Source: Arthonia radiata | Lineage: Eukaryota; Ascomycota; Arthoniomycetes; Arthoniales; Arthoniaceae | Assembly (NCBI GenBank): GCA_002989075.1 | Contig: PSQN01000015.1 | Coordinates: 1,612,001 to 1,676,000 of the forward strand | Length of the DNA: 64,000 nucleotides | Direction of reading: 5' to 3' | Shown: one piece after another, positions 10,409-20,331 of the stretch | Numbering within the stretch: position 1 is the first letter of the stretch | How the letters are laid out: each line of letters begins with the position of its first letter | The notes under the pieces: model-generated | Told to the model about the DNA's origin: nothing | The model's database searches: none | The model's input: only the letters and a program-made list of their open reading frames with translations | Position numbers and translations under genes: made by a program

Positions 10409-12754
10409 CTACGTCTCACTCTTCTCTTCGGTCGGTTCGTCGAATTCGCCTTGCTTCAGCTGCGGTGAGACCTGCGGCGTGCTTCTTCTTGAAGGTATAT
10501 CCAATAGTTTTGCACTCCCTCTGCTGATCGATCGTGCGTGTCCCAACACTGGCTTGATTTCGGGCTCCTCGATCGGACTGCCTTCGGTACCGGCGGAGGT
10601 TGGAGACGTGGGCTTCGAGTCTTCCTCAATTGTTGCGGCTTCGCCTTCCTTGAATTGATTGAGCAAGCCTTCAGACGACTGCTTGCGTCCTTCCTGCTGA
10701 ATGACCGTGGGCCGACGGCTGACATCCCCACGAATTACCTGCTCCTCACCCTCTCCACGCCCCGCAGCCGTCTGGCCTTTTCCCGAGTCACCCCTCAATG
10801 CAGTCTGAATTGCACTCAATCCTGCTCTTGGCTCGCTTGTTGCTTGGCGTCTGAAGTACTCTTCGTCGGTGATGGCAAGGTTCTCGTATGAGCCACGGAA
10901 CTCGGACCGCTCACTCAGCATTTGAGGTGTCATTTGCTGAGATGATCGCTTTGCGGGTCTGCCAGACAACCAGGAGCCTTCGCTATCAACAGAAGCAAGC
11001 GACTGAGACAGCATCTTTGTCGATCCCATCGAATCATTTCGGGCAGTGGCCTCCTCTTGAGGTGTCGAAGTCTTTTGGAGTGGGCTATCAGGCAGCTTGC
11101 TTCGTTGCAAGGCCGATATGGGCGGTATTGGAGGCTCTGCGGGGGGCTCTGCTTTGAGATCAGGTGTCGTCCTGCTATACTCTGGAAGATCCTCTTTGAA
11201 TTTGGACATTGTTCTTGTTGGTGTGTTGGAACGTGATGGCGGGTGTCGAGTGTCGCGAAGATGCGCTGGTGGGAGCTGTCCTTTCATCGACTCTCGGGAA
11301 GTGTTGGAAAATGACGGCTCGAAGGCAGCACTGCGAGTCTTCTCACCCGATCCTCTACCTGTTGGCGCATTTCGTCGTAATAGTGCAGCCAGAGGCCCAC
11401 CGCGTCGATTGCTGGTTTCCGAAGCCCTGCGATCAGATGCTGGCTCCCCAAGATTAGTTGCGCTGCCAACTTGAAGATCTGTTATTTGCGAGATATTCGA
11501 GGTTTTCCTTTCATGGCCTCGCGGTGAACCTGGAGGTGACATGCTCGCCGTAGAGTAGCGTATTGCTTCAGCGGTTTCAACGACCGGCTCATCGGCGGGT
11601 GTTGTCACTTCCGAGCCAGGATCATTGAACGGGTTCTGCTTGGATAAATCTTCCGTCTCTTTCACAGCTTGCTCTTCTTGCGCACGCGGCTCCTGGCCTC
11701 GCGGACTCTTTTCACGCGCCGGACTCTTGGGCGGTGTTGTTCCTGCCGCCTCAACACCTGACAAGCCAAGCCCTGCTTCGCGCTCGCGCTTACGATGCTC
11801 TGCCATCTCGGTTCTGGGTGATCGCGCCCTTCGCTTTGATCTTGATGAGGGACCAGCTTCGCCACGCTCACGCGCAGCGTGTCGTTCGAGTCTCCTACGA
11901 GCTTTATCCTCTTCAGCTTTCTTTCTTCTTTCTCGCCGCTTGGCATCACGCTCCATCAACTCTCTGACCGTCATGGTGTCGTAGCGATCAGCTAGATCAT
12001 CGATGGTTCTACTTTCCCTCAAAACATGTCTTGGGCTCTCTTCTTCCTCGCGTCTGTGCTCTGTGCGTGAGGTGACCGCAGACCTGATTGCGCCAGATGC
12101 CATTGGCGAGTGCGTGGAATAGCGAATAGTGGGTCGCGGCGAGAAGACGTCGATAGCGCCCACATCGTAATGGTTATCGGAAAAGCCAGTCACCGAGGAC
12201 CGTACTGAAGGCGCGTGTGGTAGAGACACAACAGAGCTGTTGATGTCGTCGCGCATTCGCCGCCCGCCGGCAGGCATTTTGGGAACTGGTATTGGCGCCG
12301 TCATGGATCTGATCTTCGATTCTCGATCGTTCTGTGATTTTCTGCTTGACTTGCGCCGCGCAGAGCCTGACTCGTATGTTGCGCTTCGCTTGGAGTGCAG
12401 CGAGGCTGGGCGGTCCGGAGCTAGAGGAGATGTCATTACATTATTCCAGCGCAAACATGAATACAAATTACACATACAGCTGAAGAGATGCGGGCTTTCT
12501 GCGCGTCGGTTGTCTGTGGGTAGAGCTGTGATGTTCTCGGCGCTCTCGCGCGGGATAGGCTCACGCGGAACGGGCTGCGGCGGAGATACCACTGACTTTT
12601 CAGACAATGGTTGTCGAACTAGAGTATACGGCTCGGAATGCTGTTCAGTGGTGGTCGCGGTGGGTTCCTTCTCCAATGTCGCAGTCTCGACGTCGCGTGC
12701 CTGTTCCTTCTTTTGTTTTCGTTTGCGACGTCCAAATGGCCACCAATTGGGCAT
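10409..12754 (-). CDS. Large disordered Ser/Arg-rich protein (hypothetical, one intron)
   Basis: Not assigned to a named family. It is about 762 residues from the ATG at 12754, after removing an in-frame 57 nt intron at 12477-12421 (donor GTATGT, acceptor CTCTAG). A start at 12802 would add 16 residues. The protein begins WWPFGRRKRKQKK. It has a conserved-looking centre with FSPRPTIRYS and TIDDLADRYDTMTVRELMERD, followed by a long charged helix (RRERRKKAEEDKARRRLERHAARERGE). The rest is low-complexity Ser/Pro/Glu sequence with many SP and RxxS sites, so phosphorylation is likely. No membrane segment is seen. I recall similar uncharacterised proteins in other filamentous ascomycetes, but from memory only. 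It is transcribed away from NUF2 across about 1.2 kb. Confidence 0.8.
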   Translation of the reverse strand: MPNWWPFGRRKRKQKKEQARDVETATLEKEPTATTTEQHSEPYTLVRQPLSEKSVVSPPQPVPREPIPRESAENITALPTDNRRAESPHLFSCMCNLYSCLRWNNVMTSPLAPDRPASLHSKRSATYESGSARRKSSRKSQNDRESKIRSMTAPIPVPKMPAGGRRMRDDINSSVVSLPHAPSVRSSVTGFSDNHYDVGAIDVFSPRPTIRYSTHSPMASGAIRSAVTSRTEHRREEEESPRHVLRESRTIDDLADRYDTMTVRELMERDAKRRERRKKAEEDKARRRLERHAARERGEAGPSSRSKRRARSPRTEMAEHRKREREAGLGLSGVEAAGTTPPKSPAREKSPRGQEPRAQEEQAVKETEDLSKQNPFNDPGSEVTTPADEPVVETAEAIRYSTASMSPPGSPRGHERKTSNISQITDLQVGSATNLGEPASDRRASETSNRRGGPLAALLRRNAPTGRGSGEKTRSAAFEPSFSNTSRESMKGQLPPAHLRDTRHPPSRSNTPTRTMSKFKEDLPEYSRTTPDLKAEPPAEPPIPPISALQRSKLPDSPLQKTSTPQEEATARNDSMGSTKMLSQSLASVDSEGSWLSGRPAKRSSQQMTPQMLSERSEFRGSYENLAITDEEYFRRQATSEPRAGLSAIQTALRGDSGKGQTAAGRGEGEEQVIRGDVSRRPTVIQQEGRKQSSEGLLNQFKEGEAATIEEDSKPTSPTSAGTEGSPIEEPEIKPVLGHARSISRGSAKLLDIPSRRSTPQVSPQLKQGEFDEPTEEKSET

Positions 12755-13972
12755 TGTAAACATATGAAGGCGCGAGAGAAACCCGAGCATTTGAAGAAGC
12801 ACCAGCCGTGCAAGCCATGGACCAGTTGGGGCTTGCAGGGAAGTGTTGGTGGTCCAACCTCTAAAAGGGTGATCTCATAGCGGGAAGTCAGGTACGGAGT
12901 GTTGCAGGCGCCGGGGTGTGCCTGGTCCGACAGGAGTTGGCAGATGTAAAAGGAGAAGTACAAGGCTCAAAAAGACATTAAGGAGTAAAAGGGCGCTTTG
13001 TAAATAGAAGAGACGAAGCAAGCTTGGACAAGAAGAGCGCGCGTGGAGTGAGGTCGCCGCAGACGAGATGGGAGAGGGTGCAAATTGGGTGGTCGCGAAG
13101 GGAGAGTGCTAGCTAGAATGTTCATTGCACCGCAGTAGCCTATCCACACTACTCAATGGTCTCTCATTTGTCTGGACCTGCTCTTCTAAAATCTCGCTCA
13201 CTTTCAGCTTCCAATTTCGTTTGCACCAATTACCTGGGTCCCGACACGCGATCTTCTGCTCTCCAGGCTACAGAGGGACAGCGTGCATACTGCTCTCAGT
13301 ATGTCGCCCAAAGTATGAAGCAGCGCCAGCATCCTCCAGCATGAAACCAGCGATTAGCAGCGGCTCTCGCGGGCGATGACGACGTGGCTGGTGCCTCGCT
13401 GCGACCAGATGGGCCCGACGACTTTGGGCGCGCCCCGCCATCATAACGGCCCTTCCGTACCTTGACCACGCCCGTTTTCATCGACATGCGCCGGCAGAGG
13501 GTCTTCCGCTGCACGAAATGCATCAGCTTGCAGAGAGAACAGGCACCGAGCTCTGAGCTGTCAAAGTCTGCACGCCGAAGGACCTGCTCTCGAAGGAAGT
13601 ACCAGTCTGGCACCGTCGCGATTGGCCAGCAAAATCTACGCCCCTTTCGCAACCCTGTTGTCTAGATACTTCCATAACCACGCGCTCACTATGTAGGCAC
13701 TTCGGCAAACTCACCGAGAGCGTGGTCACTGGTCACGTTCAATCAATGCTTTTCGAGGAACGTTAAGATTCCACGAGAGATTCGATGAGCTTGTGACATG
13801 TGAGGGCTTATGTAATTAGCGCGGTTGTCCCGCCAGCAGCCTGTGTTTACTTGTCGCAGAGCTTGGCGCACCTAATCGTATCACGACGAACACATGCTCG
13901 CCTCTCGTCTGCAAACCGTCACACGCGCTCGAAATTTTCGTTTTATTCAGACATAACACCAATAACGCCACC
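12755..13972. other. Divergent promoter region
   Basis: About 1.2 kb between the disordered-protein gene and NUF2. Overlapping ORFs around 13296-13729 on both strands look like chance frames in GC-rich DNA. The bases just before 13973 read GCCACC-ATGG, an ideal start context for NUF2. Confidence 0.45.
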
Positions 13973-15364
13973 ATGGCTTATAATCCTCGCATGTCTACCG
14001 CACATCCCACACCCCGCGCACCCTCGTCACAGCAGCGCAAACGCGAGGAAGAGAATGACTTCATGACTCTGCCCGATGCAGACATCGCCGCCTGCATCAG
14101 TGACATTGGCATTCCTTTCAGTACCCTCGACCTCCAAAAGCCAAACCCACAGCAGATCCAACGCGTCTTCGAGTGGTTCGCCGAGCTCCTCATGAACACC
14201 ACGCGCGAGTCCGTCTCTCCAGCCATGCGTGCCGCCGCCGAAGACGTTTGCGGGAACCACGCCGAGATCTTCTCAGCCGACACGCGCGACCTCATGGGTT
14301 TCTTCGTTGTGCTGCGACGCCTGCTGCGCGAATGCGGCGTGCAGGACTTCACGTTCCAAGACCTCTACAAGCCCACGCGTGAACGTCTCGTCAAGATCTT
14401 CTCCTTCATCATCAACTTCATCCGCTTCCGCGAGGGTCAAACTACAGTCATCGACGAGCACCTCAACAAGTCCGAGAACACCAAACAGCGCATTCAGCAG
14501 CTCTACGACGAGAATCAAGACGCTGAAGATCACGTCCGGAGTCTCGAAGGCAATCGCAAGACCGCCGAAGTAGCCATCGAGAAGAAAGCCGCGCGCATCA
14601 AGGAGCTGGCGCAGGTCATCATCGGGCTTGAGCGGGAGTCGCAGAAACTGCAAGAGAAGCACGATCGGCTGAAACAAGACCAGCAGCGCCTGAAGGATAT
14701 GCTAGCGCAGAAGATCGAGCAGAATATGCAGACGCAGGCGGCGGTGGAGAAGCTGCGGCCGTATACTGAGCAGAGCCCGGATCAGCTACAGCGGAATCTG
14801 GAGAAGCTGAGTGAGAGTTTGAATGCGGATCGCGCAATGATAGAGAGTCTAGACCGAAGGGCACGCGCCCTGCAGACGAGTGGTGATGCGTTCGCGACTG
14901 TGACAGCAGACGTGCAGACCTGTACGGGACTGTTGCAGGATCTGAGGAGGGAGATGGCGGCGGAAGAAGCCATGCATGCGGCGGCTGCGAAGGGCAGAGA
15001 TGCGCTGAGTGAGCGCAGCAATAATGTGAGGGACGTGGAGAGGCAAGAGACGCGGCTACAGAAGCAACTGGAGAATATTCAGTCGCGGACGACTAACTTG
15101 AGGAAGACAGCAGAAGAGAGGCGGAAGGAGGAGCAGAAGAAGATGGAGGAGCTGAGACGGACGAATGAGGGGATTAGGAAGGAGAGAGGTGACAGTGGGC
15201 GTGAGATGGAAAGAAGACGAATCCGGATCGAGCAGACAGAGAAGAAGAAGGCGGATCTAAAAGAGAACATCGAGGCGGAGATTGGAGCTGCGAGGGATGA
15301 GTATGCGAAGATGGAGTCGCATGTGCGGCTGTATATCAAGGAGATGGAGCAATGCATTGGATGA
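13973..15364 (+). CDS. NUF2: Kinetochore protein Nuf2
   Basis: Nuf2 is a subunit of the NDC80 complex, which holds kinetochores to spindle microtubules by pairing with Ndc80 and joining Spc24/Spc25. The ORF is a single exon of 463 residues, typical for the family, and starts in an optimal context. Residues about 30-150 form the Nuf2 N-terminal calponin-homology-like domain (LPDADIAACISDIGIPFS, then a block with KPTRERLVKIFSFIINFIRFRE). From about residue 160 to the end the protein is almost uninterrupted coiled coil. It is convergent with POLD4 about 240 bp downstream. It could also be read from the Met at residue 7. Confidence 0.95.
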   Translation: MAYNPRMSTAHPTPRAPSSQQRKREEENDFMTLPDADIAACISDIGIPFSTLDLQKPNPQQIQRVFEWFAELLMNTTRESVSPAMRAAAEDVCGNHAEIFSADTRDLMGFFVVLRRLLRECGVQDFTFQDLYKPTRERLVKIFSFIINFIRFREGQTTVIDEHLNKSENTKQRIQQLYDENQDAEDHVRSLEGNRKTAEVAIEKKAARIKELAQVIIGLERESQKLQEKHDRLKQDQQRLKDMLAQKIEQNMQTQAAVEKLRPYTEQSPDQLQRNLEKLSESLNADRAMIESLDRRARALQTSGDAFATVTADVQTCTGLLQDLRREMAAEEAMHAAAAKGRDALSERSNNVRDVERQETRLQKQLENIQSRTTNLRKTAEERRKEEQKKMEELRRTNEGIRKERGDSGREMERRRIRIEQTEKKKADLKENIEAEIGAARDEYAKMESHVRLYIKEMEQCIG

Positions 15365-15605
15365 GGGATCGCTCTGCTTGCGGCTTTGGATTTGTTTGGT
15401 CGGCAGCGAGGCGTTGGTGCGAAGGTAGCTTGCAATTCTTGAACGATTCTATGATCTGATACCTGTCTCGAGATTGTTGCGCTCTACCTGCACAGTACAT
15501 GACCTTACTACCAGACCACGACCTCCATACATGCTCTGGCAGACGATGAAAACGCATGGTCATCGCCGTCTCGTCATCTAGCTCCACATCCACACCCCCA
15601 AATCC

Positions 15606-16280
15606 CTAAGCATCCGCACTCACCTCCCCCTGCACCCTCGAACTCATAATCAACTCATCCACAATACTCACCTTCCAATCCCTCTCTTCCACAACCTTCG
15701 CCCCTTTCCCTCCCTTCCCTCCCTTGCCCGGCGCACCGCCCTTCCTCTTCTTCCCTTCTTCATCATCCTCCTCCGCCCTCACCATAAGAGCCAAAACCTC
15801 CACCGGCGGCTCCAACCCCATCTCCCTCGCGCGCTTCCACCGCTCCATCCGCGAAATCCCAATACAAGGCCCAAACTGACTGCTCATGTCGAACTCCCGC
15901 AGGATCTTCTCGCGCAGCGACAGGTGCTGCTGGTGCACGCGCGGTGTTTTTCGGGACTTCTCTTTGGAGGCCCAGTAGGAGTTGATTTGCTTTTGAGGGA
16001 TTTTCTTCGCGGCTGTCTCGTCGGCGTCGGGTTCGTCCTCGTCTTCGTCTTCGGCGTCGACAGAGGTGGGTGGGAAGGAGACGGTCTCGGGCTTGATGGG
16101 CAACACTTCGGGCTCTGGTGAAGGTTTGATGTCTGCGGTGGAGACGTCGGGTGGGGGGGCTTTGGGGGCTGGCGAGTGTGTGGTTTTTGCGACTTTGTTT
16201 GCGCCCGGCTTGGAGCGGTTGAAGGAGAGGGTGGATTGCGCGGCGGGGCCGGCGGTGCGGGGGCGTTTAGGTGGTGCCAT
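15606..16280 (-). CDS. POLD4: DNA polymerase delta subunit 4
   Basis: Small accessory subunit of replicative polymerase delta (S. pombe Cdm1, human p12). It is a single exon of 224 residues. The C-terminal family domain is clear: LREKILREFDMSSQFGPCIG, then ISRMERWKRAREMGLEPPVEVL. Residues 15-20 (QSTLSF) resemble a PCNA-interacting motif near the N-terminus, as in other members, though the double aromatic is not complete. The middle is an acidic linker (DAEDEDEDEPDADE). A Gly/Lys-rich insertion sits after the domain, making this longer than human p12. It lies tail-to-tail with NUF2. Confidence 0.9.
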   Translation of the reverse strand: MAPPKRPRTAGPAAQSTLSFNRSKPGANKVAKTTHSPAPKAPPPDVSTADIKPSPEPEVLPIKPETVSFPPTSVDAEDEDEDEPDADETAAKKIPQKQINSYWASKEKSRKTPRVHQQHLSLREKILREFDMSSQFGPCIGISRMERWKRAREMGLEPPVEVLALMVRAEEDDEEGKKRKGGAPGKGGKGGKGAKVVEERDWKVSIVDELIMSSRVQGEVSADA

Positions 16281-17418
16281 CGTGTGTTGATAAGTGGTTA
16301 TCTGTAATATACTATGTGAAGATGCTCTTGGTTCACAGTGGTATGGATCGGGAGTGGGATGCGGAGGTAAAGATCTGTTGCGTCATTAGGGGAGGGATTG
16401 TTTAGGGTCGTTCTGGGGGCTCGGTTGGCAGGGTGATGCAATGATGAAAGCGAGGCCAGCGTAATGCCCCTCGATAGGGGCACTTAGCCCCAAACAAGCC
16501 CCGAAAACCGCCCCACTACCACGTATTCACCGACGACAGCGACATCATCAAAAATGTCTCTCAAGTCTTATAAACATCACAACATGTACGGAATAGCGCG
16601 CTCTTTCCAACAGTACCATTCTTATCTCGGTGAGACACCTTTAAAAATTCGACCTCGATGATTCAAAACTCGAAAACCCTCGAACTGTCACCAAACTCCC
16701 GAACAATCACCACGACCAAGAATCACCTAAGTTGAAAATTGCGTCTACCGCCTGGTGAACATAACAGCGAGTACAGAATCGCGCGCTCTTTCTGGTGCTA
16801 CTATCTTTATTTGATCAGGCACCATCAAAAAAATTAGTCCGGTCGACTCAAAACCCAAAATTCCTCTCCCTCTCCCGAACGCTGAGTTTCCGTCTTGCTA
16901 CGAACTCTAGTCACTGGAGGCCATCAGTGTCAATCATTGCCTGCAATATTACCATCTCGATGACTTCATGATTGAACACGCCGAGATCATCAACACGTCA
17001 CCCAGCAGATCCATTGGGACAGTGTTTTCGGGAACGGGCTCAGACAATCTGGAGCAGAATGCTCGCTCGCGGGCTTGAAGGAGGTTGTTATCGATCTCCA
17101 TATCGTACATTGCCGCACGGACGCTCGCTATGCCTACGCTATGACCTTGCGAAGTTGATCACAACCAAGACCTTTTGCCTGTGCGAACCAGTCGTGACTG
17201 CTCAAAGGCGAAGCGCAAAGCCCTACTTCTCTGTTGTTGGCAGTCGCGACCGCATGCGATAAACATCACCCAAAATCGGCCACCATCCTTACTCAACTCA
17301 TCAACACTACCCTACGAACCGGTCTACACTGTCATATTCGCCCCTTGATAGCAGGACCCCAGCCTCTTTTCTTCACAAATCTGGGAAGGTCTTTGCACTG
17401 TAGACGTATACAAGGATC
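16281..17418. other. Intergenic with a diverged direct repeat
   Basis: No conventional gene. It contains two related segments (16570-16680 and 16758-16862) in the same orientation, and a 35-codon ORF at 16554-16661 that overlaps the first. See the repeat entry. Confidence 0.4.
16570..16862 (+). repeat. Two-copy diverged direct repeat with a micro-ORF
   Basis: Copy A (16570-16680) and copy B (16758-16862) align along their length. Shared blocks include AACATMACA, GTACRGAAT, GCGCGCTCTTTC, and a late A-rich part ending CTCAAAAC or TTCAAAAC. Copy A overlaps an ATG-initiated ORF of 35 codons (16554-16661). In the matching frame copy B encodes a related peptide, both sharing IARSF followed by spaced Tyr residues, but B has no ATG. 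This may be a duplicated non-coding element or a decayed duplicated small exon. Confidence 0.5.
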
Positions 17419-18360
17419 ATGCTCCTCCAAGTCCTCTCAGACCTCCACCTCGAAACCTTCCCCACCTACAGCCACTACAAACACCACCTAACTGACGCCT
17501 CCTACCTCGCCCTCCTCGGCGACATTGGCCACGTCAAAGATCCTGACTTTGCTCGCCTGCTCGAGAAGCTGCTAGACCACTACAGTATCGTATTTTACCT
17601 ACTCGGCAATCATGATCATAATGGCCTCTCCATGTCCGAAGCCAAGTCTAGGATGCGTGCTCTGGAGGCAAGGCTGGCGAAGGTGAGCGATGAGCGCACG
17701 GTTGGGAAGTTTGTATTCTTGGACCAGACGAGGTATGATATTGATAGCAAGACGACCGTGCTGGGGTGCACGTTGTACAGCTACGTGCCTAGCGAGAGAG
17801 CGAAGTTGGTGGAAGGGAGTATGATTGAGTTTACGCAGACGAAGGGTTGGACGCTGTCGCAGCATTTGGAGGCGCACAGGGCAGATGTCGCGTGGCTGAA
17901 CGAGCAGGTCGAAGCTATCGAGCGTGATGAGCCGCAGCGGAATGTGATCGTCATGAGCCATCACTGTCCGACGTTTGACGGCCGAGCATCTTCACTGGAT
18001 CACATTGGCTCGCCTATGCAGAGCGCCTTCTGCAGTCATCTGAGCAAGGAACTGTGCTGGAGGAGCGGAAGCGTCATGATGTGGGCTTGGGGACACACGC
18101 ATTACAATTGCGAGTTCGAAGTCGAGAGGGAGGGGAGCAGGGCTTTGAGGTGTTTCGCGAATCAGAGAGGGTACTATAAATCGCCGAAGGACACGTATGA
18201 TGAAACAGCTGTGGTGGACGTAAGCGATGGAAGGGTGACCAGGGAGAAGAGGGCTAAAGATCAGGTCAGGAAGAATGATGACCAAGAGAAGAAAGGCGAA
18301 ACGGCGAATGGACAACAGAAGAGCATGTGGCGTCGCTTGAAGAACAAGATCGCTCGATAA
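17419..18360 (+). CDS. Calcineurin-like metallophosphoesterase
   Basis: A 313-residue single-exon protein with the full set of metallophosphoesterase metal ligands: SDLHLE (D8, H10), LLGDIG (D35), GNHDHN (63-68), SHHCP (about 179-183) and GHTHYN (about 225-230). It should be a soluble two-metal hydrolase acting on phosphoesters, with unknown substrate. The C-terminal 50 residues are Lys/Arg/Glu-rich and probably disordered, ending WRRLKNKIAR. The fold resembles fungal Ser/Thr phosphatase-like ORFs more than PP1, PP2A or calcineurin. It is convergent with the next gene, with only 46 bp between stop codons. Confidence 0.9.
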   Translation: MLLQVLSDLHLETFPTYSHYKHHLTDASYLALLGDIGHVKDPDFARLLEKLLDHYSIVFYLLGNHDHNGLSMSEAKSRMRALEARLAKVSDERTVGKFVFLDQTRYDIDSKTTVLGCTLYSYVPSERAKLVEGSMIEFTQTKGWTLSQHLEAHRADVAWLNEQVEAIERDEPQRNVIVMSHHCPTFDGRASSLDHIGSPMQSAFCSHLSKELCWRSGSVMMWAWGHTHYNCEFEVEREGSRALRCFANQRGYYKSPKDTYDETAVVDVSDGRVTREKRAKDQVRKNDDQEKKGETANGQQKSMWRRLKNKIAR

Positions 18361-18406
18361 CGGGTCTGTTTACAGTGAAAGGACCGTCTACGTTCACTAC
18401 AGTCTC

Positions 18407-20044
18407 TCACAGCTTCGTCGCCGCCTTCCACGTACTCTCCAGGCCCTTCGGCGGAAGCCACTCGAAATGATGCGTGCCAGTCACCGGCTCACCAGGCGGG
18501 TCACTCCTCAGGTCAAACATATGCTTCCCAAAATAATCCAGTTGCGCCTCTTGGAACTGCGTCGGTAGGTCCTCAGGTATGCTCGAATACTTTAGCCACT
18601 CGAGCGTTGCGCTCAGAGCCGGAATGACGTGATCAGCTTGCGTCGTAGCCAGGACGACCTCCTTGAGTGGTTGAAATGACTTCTTGAAATCATCCGTCAC
18701 GGGCTTGAGGGTGCGCCAGTTGGCGTCATTGTCCTTCTCAAAGTGTGGAGCAAGCAGGTCAGAAATGTGTCCTGAGCGGATGATGCAGCCGCCACGCCAT
18801 ATTTGCAGCACGTTGGGCATGTTGACGTGCCATAGGTTCTTCTTGCTCGCAGCTTGAATGATGTCGAGGCCTTGCAGGTACGAACCAAGAAAAGCAGCGT
18901 ACGTTGCCAGTCGTAGCTGCTCGACAAAAGCAGATTTGTCCTGCACGCTCAACTTTTGCGGAGTCGCGAGGGATCCACCAAGTGCTGAGTACATCTGATG
19001 ACGTGCGGCAGCGTGGCCTGAGCCGGTGCGGAAGATGTGAGATGTTGCAATGGTTGGGTAAGGAACGTGCAAGTCTGCGGCTGTCTCCAGCGTCCAGAAT
19101 CCAGTTCCCTCGGTCGAGTCGGTATCCTGCACAACTTTATCTTTGACAAGATCCAAGACGTGCTTGCTCTCATCGCCTGGCACCTTCTGATGGCAAATGT
19201 CGATACCGATCGAGACCAGGAAGTTGTCGCTCAGCTCGCCGTTGGAATCCCACTGCTTGAACACCTCTCCTACATCGTCGTTCGACATCCCCAGGCCTTT
19301 ACGCATGATTGACCACACCTCACAGAGCGCTGTCATCATTCCCTGCTCGATGCCATTATGAATCATCTTTACGTAGTTTCCTGCGCCTCCAGCGCCGATG
19401 TGGGCGACACATGGGTTACCTTTCGGGTCCTTTGCAGCCACTTTCCGCAAGAAGGGCAGGAGCTTCTCGACTGCATCGTACTGACCTCCTGGACACATTG
19501 ACGGTCCTGCTCGAGCAGATTGGTACCCACCACTCACACCCATCCCGACGTAGTTGACGTCTCTAGTCAGCATACGGCCTTGCCGGCGCTGCGTGCGCTC
19601 CCAGTGCTCGTTTGAAGCGTCGATGATGTAGTCGCCTCGCTCGAGGTAGGGCTCGAGACCATCAAGGACCGTGTCAGGTATTGATCCATGAGGCAATGAG
19701 AAGAGGAAGACTTTCGGCCGTGACAGGCTTGAGCACATCTCTTCGTAATTCTTGGCTGTGCTAATCTTGCTGTCGAGACCTGCCTGTGTTGGTTAAGCTT
19801 TCAGCTGGTCATCGATGCTGAGGTCGACATGTCTTACCACTTTGGCGTTGTCCATAGCCTGCTTACGTGACGCCTCGGAGGGATCTTCGATCACGACTTC
19901 GATACCGTGCTCGGCGAACAGGAGCGCCATGTTGCCACCCATGCTACCCGCACCGATGATGGCGAGCTTTTGAAACACGTTAGCATTGCAGAGCCAGCAA
20001 TGTATGCCCTACCGCAAACATACCTTCGTCACCTCGAGAGCCAT
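18407..20044 (-). CDS. Divergent 6-phosphogluconate dehydrogenase homologue (three exons)
   Basis: Exons on the reverse strand: 20044-20024, 19966-19838 and 19783-18407, giving 508 residues. Introns of 57 and 54 nt have donors GTATGT and GTAAGA. The N-terminal Rossmann domain has GAGSMGG (12-18). The SGG triad (134-136), the catalytic Lys in NYVKMIHNG (K189) and the Glu of NGIE (E196) are kept, so a decarboxylating dehydrogenase is plausible. Several substrate phosphate ligands of the family are changed. The usual IEYGDM reads IEQGMM, the KGTGKW block reads EGTGFW, and QRDYFGAH reads QLDYFGKH. The protein is therefore probably a paralogue with altered substrate or efficiency, not the main pentose-phosphate enzyme. 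Likely cytosolic. Confidence 0.88.
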
Positions 20045-20331
20045 GATGCCGAAGGTTGATCAAAAGAAAACGTAGATGCGACTGGAGCGTTAGGTTCTGG
20101 ATTATGTAGACCTGTTGCGACTTGATATCTTATTATTCTTGCAACTTGATGCTCTTGCCATTTTGACTCCTCGGTAAAATTGGTACATCATCTTCAATGT
20201 CTGCTGATGTCACTTCCTCCTCGGGCCGAACCGCGCACCTGCATGATCTATACCACTAGCTAACCCAATTTAATGGTGAGTATCTAAGCCAACAGCACTC
20301 TTACGTCCAGCGCTAAGAGATGCTAAAAGCT

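Noticed and set aside
11625-12767. Plus-strand ORFs opposite the disordered-protein gene
   Set aside because: They are shadows of a GC-rich coding strand with no independent support.
13296-13729. Overlapping ORFs on both strands with Cys pairs, considered as a ribosomal or zinc protein
   Set aside because: No family pattern fits, and the region is the divergent promoter of NUF2.
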